Origin: Yersinia enterocolitica subsp. enterocolitica
GTDB taxonomy: Bacteria; Pseudomonadota; Gammaproteobacteria; Enterobacterales; Enterobacteriaceae
Length of the DNA stretch: 64,000 nt
Reading direction: 5' to 3'
NCBI RefSeq assembly: GCF_901472495.1
Contig: NZ_LR590469.1
Span: forward strand, 4,340,001 to 4,404,000
Shown: positions 1 through 6,201 of the stretch, one piece after another
Layout: each line of letters starts with the position of its first letter
How positions within the stretch are numbered: the stretch's first letter is position 1
Made by a program: the position numbers and the translations under genes
Notes under the pieces: model-generated
Told to the model about the DNA's origin: nothing
Seen by the model: the letters and a program-made list of their open reading frames with translations, nothing else
Databases searched by the model: none

Positions 1-102
1 CCCCTGAAGGAACGTTAAAGACTATGACGTTGATAGGCTGGGTGTGTAAGTGCAGCGATGCATTGAGCTAACCAGTACTAATGATCCGTGAGGCTTAACC
101 TT
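1..102 (+). rRNA. rrl: 23S rRNA, 3' end (partial)
   Basis: The first 102 bases match the conserved 3' terminal segment of enterobacterial 23S rRNA, ending in GAGGCTTAACCTT. The 5' part lies outside the window. It is followed by a 5S gene at 219, so this is the distal end of an rrn operon; its neighbours yfiM and pssA correspond to the position of E. coli rrnG. Confidence 0.96.
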
Positions 103-218
103 ACAACACCAAAGGTGTTTTGTATTTGAGAGATAGATATTGATTTTCAGCGAATGTTCCGAGATTGGGCTGGCTGGCTGTGTGAATGATTGCATAGCGG
201 GTTAGTTTAGACAGAATT

Positions 219-338
219 TGCCTGGCGGCCATAGCGCGGTGGACCCACCTGAACCCATGCCGAACTCAGAAGTGAAACGCCGTAGCGCCGATGGTAGTGT
301 GGGGTCTCCCCATGCGAGAGTAGGACACTGCCAGGCAT
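219..338 (+). rRNA. rrf: 5S rRNA
   Basis: A 120-base segment beginning TGCCTGGCGGCC and ending CTGCCAGGCAT, nearly identical to E. coli 5S rRNA, with the terminal stem formed by the first and last bases. The 116-base spacer after 23S contains no tRNA that I can see. Confidence 0.97.
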
Positions 339-352
339 CAAATCAAGCCGAG

Positions 353-379
353 ACCCCATGCCAAAAGCGTGGGGTTTTT
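353..379 (+). terminator. rrn operon terminator T1
   Basis: An 8-bp stem (ACCCCATGC paired with GCGTGGGGT, one G-T pair) with a short loop is followed by five T residues, 15 bases after 5S rRNA. It is a rho-independent terminator of the rrn operon. Confidence 0.85.
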
Positions 380-485
380 GCTATGTGGGAAATAAAAAAA
401 ACGATAGAAATAGTTTTTTTGCGTGGATTTTTGTGCGTAAAAAGCCAAATAAAAGAGAAGGCTACCCTGTCGGGTGTAATGCCAG

Positions 486-1272
486 TCAGTTAAGCAACTG
501 ACTGGCATTTTTGTTCCTGGCTTTTCCATATTTATACGGCCTTTCCTTCACCACCCTCGGGAAGGCTCTTTCTCTTCTTATCGGTAACTTCACCATCTGC
601 GCCATGCTCTCCATATCCCGCATCAGTTCCGGGATACGACCTGGTGAAGCTCCCTGCAGCGTCATCAGCATCCGCATCACCATCCCGCACGATTCTGAGA
701 AGCTCAGCTGATTCGGCCAGTATCCTTTCAGCGCTCCCGTCATCTTAATCATCTGATAACGCACCAGATTATAGCCCAGCAGTACTCCCCATAGCTCCTG
801 CTCAACAAGCTCCGGCTTTTTACTCCGCAGCGTCAGCCTGCTCAGTTGCATTGTCTGTTTGCCAGACCACGCCATCCACGGCCAGCAACGTCAGGCCGCA
901 CCAGTGAGGATGGGTGACGGAGCCATGCCACAGCTGCGCCGTTTGTGAGAATACCCGGCGAACAGCCTCGCTTCCCAGCCTTTGCCGTGCCTGGATAACG
1001 GCGCTGGGGGCCACGAAGGGGCGGTCGCCCGGCAGCATGATATCCAGCCGGTTAACGATTTGATGAAGAGGTTCTTTACGCTCGAGCGCCATCCCGACAA
1101 TGCACCAGACCATCATTTCCAGCGGCAGGCGGCGCTTGCGCAGAGTCACCATGCCGGATTCGGCAAGACAACGGGAGATGAGCTGGGGGTCGAGGTAATC
1201 TCCCAGTGTGGTCAGTGGGTTACGCAGTGAGTCGTAGCGGGAAACGAGATCAAGAGCCTGTCCGATGTGCAT
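486..1272 (-). pseudogene. IS4-like transposase remnant (internal deletion)
   Basis: Starting at 1272 the reading frame encodes the same N-terminus as the intact copy (MHIGQALDLVSRYDSLRN) through about residue 137 (VDGVVW). Near base 868 it jumps to the sequence that encodes residue 321 onwards (KQTMQLSRLTLRS), in another frame. About 550 bp is lost, including two of the three DDE catalytic residues (D209 and E314 in the intact copy). The joint lies at short matching bases (TCTG-TTG). It cannot encode an active transposase. Confidence 0.9.
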
Positions 1273-1327
1273 AAAAAAATCCGGAAACGAAGAACATTTC
1301 TGGATTCTTACACAACCACTGGATCGG

Positions 1328-2665
1328 TCAACCGATCCTTAACTGATCGGCATTTTTGTTCCTGGCTTTTCCATATTTATACGGCCTTTCCTTCACCACC
1401 CTCGGGAAGGCTCTTTCTCTTCTTATCGGTAACTTCACCATCTGCGCCATGCTCTCCATATCCCGCATCAGTTCCGGGATGCGACCTGGTGAAGCTCCCT
1501 GTAGCGTCATCAGCATCCGCATCACCATCCCGCACGATTCTGAGAAGCTCAGCTGATTCGGCCAGTATCCTTTCAGCGCTCCCGCCATCTTAATCATCTG
1601 ATAACGCACCAGATTATAGGCCAGCAGCACTCCCCATAGCTCCTGCTCAACAAGCTCCGGCTTTTTACTCCGCAGCGTCAGTCTGCTCAGTTGCATTGTC
1701 TGCTTGATTTCCCGGTAACCCAGCTCAATTTCCCAACGATGACCGTACAGATCCGCCATCTCTCCCCCGGGATAACGCATCGTATCTGTCATGGATGTCA
1801 GCAGGTGGTACACCTTCCCTTTTCGGGTGATGGTCAGCAGGCGGGCTGTCATTTCAGCCCCCAGCTCGGGCCACTTTTTCCGGGCCTGTGGGCTGGTTTT
1901 CAACTTCACCAGATGATCGCCTTTTCCCAGTTTCCGTATCTCTTCATACTGTGCGCCTTTCTTCAGCGGGATCATCCAGTGGCGGTGCTCGCCGGCCTGG
2001 CTCCAGGCATTCAGAAGCCCCAGTGAGTAGTAGCCTTTATCCATCAACGTCAGTGTGTTATCAGCAGTCTGGTCTATCAGTTGCTCAGCCAGCGTGTATT
2101 CGCTTTCTTTCATCGTACCGAAGGCCGCCGCTGTTAACAGGTGGCTGGTCAGTTCCATCTGGCAGACCATTTTCACCTGTGGGTAAAGGCCCGGTTGTCC
2201 GGCATAAGTCTGGCGCGGGAAGGCGGTATCGTTCTCTGGCGTATCTGGTGTTCGCCAGACCACGCCATCCACGGCCAGCAACGTCAGACCGCACCAGTGA
2301 GGATGGGTGACGGAGCCATGCCACAGCTGCGCCGTTTGTGAGAATACCCGGCGAACAGCCTCGCTTCCCAGCCTTTGCCGTGCCTGGATAACGGCGCTGG
2401 GGGCCACGAAGGGGCGATCGCCCGGCAGCATGATATCCAGCCGGTTAACGATTTGATGAAGAGGTTCTTTACGCTCGAGTGCCATCCCGACAATGCACCA
2501 GACCATCATTTCCAGCGGCAGGCGGCGCTTGCGCAGAGTCACCGTGCCGGATTCGGCAAGACAACGGGAGATGAGCTGGGGGTCGAGGTAATCTCCCAGT
2601 GTGGTCAGTGGGTTACGCAGTGAGTCGTAGCGGGAAACGAGATCAAGAGCCTGTCCGATGTGCAT
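1328..2665 (-). CDS. IS4 family transposase
   Basis: A 445-residue protein that closely follows the E. coli IS4 transposase along its whole length (442 residues). It is a DDE recombinase that cuts and pastes its own element. D133 (AVDGVVW), D209 (LMDKGYY) and E314 fit the catalytic triad. The family signature Y-(2)-R-(3)-E-(6)-K is present as Y307, R310, E314 and K321. The start ATG at 2665 is about 80 bp inside the terminal repeat. The gene looks intact, but its element lacks a normal outer end on the 1349 side, so movement would have to use the terminus of copy 1 at 477 together with that at 2748. Confidence 0.93.
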   Translation of the reverse strand: MHIGQALDLVSRYDSLRNPLTTLGDYLDPQLISRCLAESGTVTLRKRRLPLEMMVWCIVGMALERKEPLHQIVNRLDIMLPGDRPFVAPSAVIQARQRLGSEAVRRVFSQTAQLWHGSVTHPHWCGLTLLAVDGVVWRTPDTPENDTAFPRQTYAGQPGLYPQVKMVCQMELTSHLLTAAAFGTMKESEYTLAEQLIDQTADNTLTLMDKGYYSLGLLNAWSQAGEHRHWMIPLKKGAQYEEIRKLGKGDHLVKLKTSPQARKKWPELGAEMTARLLTITRKGKVYHLLTSMTDTMRYPGGEMADLYGHRWEIELGYREIKQTMQLSRLTLRSKKPELVEQELWGVLLAYNLVRYQMIKMAGALKGYWPNQLSFSESCGMVMRMLMTLQGASPGRIPELMRDMESMAQMVKLPIRRERAFPRVVKERPYKYGKARNKNADQLRIG

Positions 2666-2824
2666 AAAAAAATCCGGAAACGAAGAACATTTCCGGATTC
2701 TTACACAACCACTGGATCGGTCAACCGATCCTTAACTGATCGGCATTAACCCTGTCGGGTGGCCTTTTTTGTTTTATGGTTCTGAGACGACCCGAGCATG
2801 ATATTCGACAAGTAGGGTAACGCT

Positions 2825-3166
2825 TCAATTGACTGCCTGATAGAGGCTATAGCCAGTCACCGCGCCTGCGACATCCCAGGCAAAGTCTTTCCAACTCCAA
2901 CCAGTACCACCTTGGCGGCTATCATATAGCTCTTTGCCCGCGCCGATACCTATCGAAAATAACAGGCCGAAATTACGGCTTCTTGCATCAGACCAATTCT
3001 GATGTTCGCCATAGGCTGTACCCGCAGCAGCAAGTGCGGCAGAAGCAAAGAAATGTTGTGCTTTATCCTTCCCTGTCCAACTGTCATTGGCCGTATGGGT
3101 ACATGCAGAACTGGCGAAAAGTAGCGGGGCAAGAATTAAAGGGCGAAGATAAGGTGAGTACCACAT
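2825..3166 (-). CDS. yfiM: YfiM family lipoprotein
   Basis: A 113-residue protein of the YfiM/DUF2279 family; its function is not established. The N-terminal hydrophobic stretch ends in SSAC around residue 22, which suggests lipoprotein processing, followed by conserved segments around KDKAQHFFASA and GAGKELYD. A GGGAG ribosome site lies just upstream of the ATG. It lies downstream of pssA as in E. coli, but here an IS150-group element separates the two. No promoter was identified between the IS and the gene. Confidence 0.85.
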   Translation of the reverse strand: MWYSPYLRPLILAPLLFASSACTHTANDSWTGKDKAQHFFASAALAAAGTAYGEHQNWSDARSRNFGLLFSIGIGAGKELYDSRQGGTGWSWKDFAWDVAGAVTGYSLYQAVN

Positions 3167-3222
3167 GCAGTCTCTCCCTTGGTAAGAGACAGAAAACCCG
3201 GCATAGTTGAAGTGAACCCCAT

Positions 3223-4041
3223 TTATTGGACACTTTTCCTGGCGGTTGACATGGCCTGATTTCGGTACTGCACCGGACTCAGGCCGTTTAATTTTACTTT
3301 GATCCTTTCGTTGTTGTAGTAATGGATATACTCATCCACCGCTTTTTTCAGTTGTTCTACATCTTCGTATTTTTCATTGTGCCAGCATTCAGTCTTCAGC
3401 AGACCAAAAAAGTTTTCTATCACGGCATTATCCAGGCAGTTGCCCTTGCGCGACATACTTTGCTTTACTTCGCCAGACCCCAGCCTTTTCTGATAGCTTG
3501 CCATCTGATATTGCCAGCCCTGATCCGAGTGAAGTACAGGTTCATCGCCTGAGTTCAACTTCTGTAGCGCATCATCAAGCATTTTATCAATCAGGTTCAT
3601 TCCGGGATGCGTATCCATCTGCCAGGCAACGACTTCGCTGTTATACAGATCCAGCACGGGTGACAGATACAGCTTTTTACCCCTGACGTTGAACTCGGTC
3701 ACATCCGTTACCCACTTCTGGTTAGGGGCTTCGGCAGTAAATTTTCGAGCAAGTATATTAGGGACCACTTTACCGTAGGCACCCTGATATGACTGATATT
3801 TTTTACGACGCAGGTTAGATGCAAGCTGCTGTTGCCGCATGAGTTTTCGTACGGTTTTATGGTTAAGACTTCCGCCCTCATTGCGTAGGGCCAGCGTTAT
3901 TCTGCGGTAACCATAGCGACCTTTATGATGGTGAAACAGGGTTTTTATTCTTTGTTTCTCATCCGCATAAGTCTCTTCACGACCACTGGATTTTACCTGC
4001 CAGTAGAAGGTGCTGCGCGGAAGATCGGCCACGTAAAGCAA
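3223..4041 (-). CDS. IS3 family transposase OrfB (catalytic part)
   Basis: Contains the rve/DDE integrase fold: KWVTDVTEF (first D), LHSDQGWQYQ (second D) and NAVIENFFGLLKTE (E). The N-terminal portion has the HTH_21-like segment RYGYRRIT. The first codon here is TTG, which is probably not a real start: the frame stays open upstream to the A6 run at 4086-4091 inside orfA and encodes ELRHLYKLATLLYVADLPRS without a stop. OrfB is therefore most likely made as an OrfAB fusion by a -1 frameshift, as in IS150. Confidence 0.9.
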   Translation of the reverse strand: MLYVADLPRSTFYWQVKSSGREETYADEKQRIKTLFHHHKGRYGYRRITLALRNEGGSLNHKTVRKLMRQQQLASNLRRKKYQSYQGAYGKVVPNILARKFTAEAPNQKWVTDVTEFNVRGKKLYLSPVLDLYNSEVVAWQMDTHPGMNLIDKMLDDALQKLNSGDEPVLHSDQGWQYQMASYQKRLGSGEVKQSMSRKGNCLDNAVIENFFGLLKTECWHNEKYEDVEQLKKAVDEYIHYYNNERIKVKLNGLSPVQYRNQAMSTARKSVQ

Positions 4042-4076
4042 GGTCGCAAGTTTATACAGATGCCTTAATTCAGTGA

Positions 4077-4625
4077 TTATTCGCGTTTTTTCCGCTGCTT
4101 CTCCTGAATCAAGGCACGCAGCTTTTTTAAGTAGGCGTTCTCTGCACGCAGATATTCCAGCTCTTCTTCTATGCTACGGAACTCCGGGTAAGGGGCCGTT
4201 GCTTCCTGAGCAGAATGCTTTTTCTTCCCTGACATAGTCGGTCGTCCTCTGGGTTTGTTGCGAAGCGCAATAATACCCCCTTCGCGGTAAAGTCGCGCCC
4301 ATCTGTTGATGGTGCAGGCTGTCGCAATGTTGAATTTTGCGGCCGCTTTGCGGGAGGACTGATGATTATCCTGCATCCAGAGAAGTACCGACCCTTTGAA
4401 GGCAGCGGAATATTTTTTGGTCGTGATGGTGAAGCCATTCTCTCCGCTGGCTTTCCAGTGCTCGGTCCAGAGGCGAACCGTGCCGTGGTCAAGGCCAAAT
4501 AGTCGGGCGGTACGCCTGGCTCCATCATCACTGTTGAGGAAGTGGAGAACAACCTGACGCTTGAATTCAGTTGTGTATTTTCTTTTACCCATTAAACGCA
4601 AAACCCCTACTCGCTGGGTGTCCAA
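4077..4625 (-). CDS. IS3 family transposase OrfA (DNA binding)
   Basis: A 182-residue protein with two consecutive helix-turn-helix units (KRQVVLHFLNSDDGARRTARLFGL and a second around NHQSSRKAAAKFNIATACTINRW), followed by a C-terminal coiled segment EELEYLRAENAYLKKLRAL. This is the IS150-group OrfA architecture. It recognises the IS ends, and by itself usually acts as a repressor of transposition. It overlaps the start of the orfB frame. Confidence 0.9.
   Translation of the reverse strand: MDTQRVGVLRLMGKRKYTTEFKRQVVLHFLNSDDGARRTARLFGLDHGTVRLWTEHWKASGENGFTITTKKYSAAFKGSVLLWMQDNHQSSRKAAAKFNIATACTINRWARLYREGGIIALRNKPRGRPTMSGKKKHSAQEATAPYPEFRSIEEELEYLRAENAYLKKLRALIQEKQRKKRE
4085..4091 (-). other. 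Probable -1 ribosomal frameshift site of the IS150-group element
   Basis: The minus strand reads CGG AAA AAA CGC in the orfA frame, shortly before its stop. A slip of one base back moves the ribosome into the orfB frame, which is open from here. The run differs from the classical A-AAA-AAG heptamer, so efficiency is uncertain. Confidence 0.5.
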
Positions 4626-4668
4626 CTTTCGGGGTTCACTTCATAGTCCCGGGTTTTTTGTTTTAGAT

Positions 4669-6024
4669 TTACAGAATGCGACTAATCAGCCGGTCGATAC
4701 GAATTCTGCGTAAGCGACGGATCAGCTTACGTACCTTGACCGGATATTGCTGAATATTCTCAAGTTCAAGGTAGTGTGAAACAATTTTAGTATGAGTTCT
4801 AATACATTCCAGCTCTTTTGCACGCTGCTCATGCATCTCATGCTTAGGATCGTGGATCAAAATGGCATTTTCCAGATCCAGACGCCATGCTCGTGGGTTC
4901 AGGTTATTACCCGTAATCAACTGCCAGTTATTATCTACCCACATTCCTTTGAGATGATAAGTATTGTCGCCATCTTTCCATAAACGAACAATCAGTTGGC
5001 CATTATCCACAAAGCGCTGTAAGCGGCTGAGGAAGCGGCGCAAGTTGATTTCATATAAGTATGGCAATGCGCCTATGATTTTAAACGGTTGATCTTCGGG
5101 AATATAAAAATCGTTTGCTGTTTTGTCGCCAACAATAATCTCAACCTGTTTACCTTCGCGCAGCAGATAAATGATATTGCGAACTAACAATGCAGGTAGA
5201 TTGAAGTAGGGGGTGCAGATAGTGAGGCGTTCATCTGCGGAAGCCATTAAATGATGAATTGTCTTGTTGAGTTGGCTTTTTTTACCTAGCCCAACCAACG
5301 GGGTTACTGCTAATTCATCATTACCAGCCTGTGCTGGGAATTGATAACCGATATCTCGCAGTGATGAGCGAAACTGCCGGGTTTCGTTTTTGATCTCGGG
5401 ATTAGTCGGTCGATCGGTGCGATCGAGACGTTGAACAGCACCTGCGCTCAGAATCCGCTGCTTCACATAATCAACCATAATATTGGCCAATGATGGATTT
5501 GTGATTAATTGGTAGCGATCATAGCGATACTTATCATTTTGATAGAGATAGACGTCATTGATGCTGGCACCGCTGTAAATAACGGTGTCATCAATGACAA
5601 AACCTTTCAGATGCAATACGCCAAGGGCTTCGCGGGTATTCACCGGGACACCATAAACCGGAACACAGACGTCTGGATGCTTCTCTGCCATCTCACAATA
5701 CCAATCTGCATTAGTATTAACGGCGGCGGCCCCAATACGGCCACGCTGCGCACGGTGCCAGTCTACTAATACACAAATTTCTAGCTCAGGATACCGCTGC
5801 TTCGCCTGATAGAGGGCATTCATCACATCACGGCCTGCATCATCCTGCTCAAGGTAAAGCGCCACCAGATAGATACGTTTGGTCGCCTGGCCTATCAATT
5901 CCAGCAGAGTAGAGCGGAAAACCTTGGGGCAATAAAGCGTTTGGACATCATCAACTGGCTGGGGGAGTTTGGGCAGTTGTGCAAGGTGTTGTTGATGTTT
6001 GCTACGTTTGAATTTTGACAACAT
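4669..6024 (-). CDS. pssA: CDP-diacylglycerol--serine O-phosphatidyltransferase
   Basis: Makes phosphatidylserine from CDP-diacylglycerol and L-serine, the first step towards phosphatidylethanolamine, acting at the inner face of the cytoplasmic membrane. The 451-residue protein belongs to the phospholipase D superfamily, with two HxK motifs: HLKGFVIDD in the first half and YHLKGMWVDN in the second. It aligns with E. coli PssA (451 residues) from MLSKFKR to RLISRIL. The ATG at 6024 is preferred to the adjacent upstream GTG. A strongly basic C-terminus (KVRKLIRRLRRIRIDRL) fits peripheral binding to acidic lipid. Confidence 0.96.
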   Translation of the reverse strand: MLSKFKRSKHQQHLAQLPKLPQPVDDVQTLYCPKVFRSTLLELIGQATKRIYLVALYLEQDDAGRDVMNALYQAKQRYPELEICVLVDWHRAQRGRIGAAAVNTNADWYCEMAEKHPDVCVPVYGVPVNTREALGVLHLKGFVIDDTVIYSGASINDVYLYQNDKYRYDRYQLITNPSLANIMVDYVKQRILSAGAVQRLDRTDRPTNPEIKNETRQFRSSLRDIGYQFPAQAGNDELAVTPLVGLGKKSQLNKTIHHLMASADERLTICTPYFNLPALLVRNIIYLLREGKQVEIIVGDKTANDFYIPEDQPFKIIGALPYLYEINLRRFLSRLQRFVDNGQLIVRLWKDGDNTYHLKGMWVDNNWQLITGNNLNPRAWRLDLENAILIHDPKHEMHEQRAKELECIRTHTKIVSHYLELENIQQYPVKVRKLIRRLRRIRIDRLISRIL

Positions 6025-6166
6025 CACAGTGCGCTTCTTCTCTTGTTATTTGATGGCAGAACCGCCATATCCAAAAAAACACTAATCCATAGAGTCGGGC
6101 GATAATACCACTACTTTTCCGGATTGTGCGCAAGTTTTGCCAACCGTAGACCGAATCACTTATCTA

Positions 6167-6182
6167 TGTGGGCTATATCACA
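6167..6182. promoter_or_regulatory. Possible CRP binding site upstream of pssA
   Basis: TGTGGGCTATATCACA matches 9 of the 10 fixed positions of the TGTGA-N6-TCACA consensus. It lies 143 bp upstream of pssA and 20 bp beyond the pat stop codon. Its role is inferred only. Confidence 0.35.
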
Positions 6183-6201
6183 GTGATTCATGTTATTGAA
6201 A

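Larger units (their letters stand above)
477..2748. mobile_element. Tandem IS4-like pair (deleted copy plus near-complete copy)
   Basis: The outer ends are 18-bp inverted repeats: TAATGCCAGTCAGTTAAG at 477-494 and the complement of TAATGCCGATCAGTTAAG at 2731-2748. A perfect 13-bp direct repeat, ACCCTGTCGGGTG, flanks them at 464-476 and 2749-2761, the size expected for IS4 (11-13 bp). The unit holds two copies in the same orientation. Copy 1 (about 477-1354) has lost about 550 bp of its interior. Copy 2 (about 1349-2748) has an intact transposase gene but lacks the outer 27 bp of its transposase-distal end; at 1349-1354 the inner end of copy 1 runs straight into the subterminal sequence of copy 2 through a shared GGCATT. 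The copies differ at scattered bases, so the pair is not a fresh exact duplication. Confidence 0.88.
460..2770 (+). terminator. Second rrn terminator, split by the IS4-like insertion
   Basis: If one copy of the 13-bp duplication and the insertion are removed, the sequence reads GGCTACCC-TGTC-GGGTGGCC followed by six T residues: a perfect 8-bp stem (one G-T pair) with a tetraloop. The insertion of 477-2748 separates the left arm (460-467) from the distal part of the right arm and the T tract (2757-2770). The right copy keeps only a 4-bp core stem plus the T tract. Confidence 0.75.
3208..4643 (-). mobile_element. IS3 family (IS150 group) insertion sequence
   Basis: The element is 1436 bp. Its ends match over 26 bp: TGAAGTGAACCCC is identical in both, followed by five differing bases and TTGGACAC. 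It begins with TG and ends with CA as IS3-family elements do. The direct repeat TAGT flanks it at 3204-3207 and 4644-4647. It carries orfA and orfB on the minus strand, both apparently intact. I cannot give a registered IS name. Confidence 0.9.
3194..4659 (-). terminator. pssA terminator, split in its loop by an IS150-group element
   Basis: Removing the element and one copy of its 4-bp duplication restores AAAACCCGG-CATAGTC-CCGGGTTTTTT: a 6-7 bp GC stem with A and T tracts on either side, hence a hairpin usable in both directions. The stop codon of pssA is 10 bases away at 4669. The IS now holds the two arms 1.4 kb apart. Confidence 0.72.

Noticed and set aside
218..493. Open frame across 5S rRNA and the rrn terminator
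   Set aside because: It overlaps the 5S gene and a terminator and reads like translated rRNA; no protein features.
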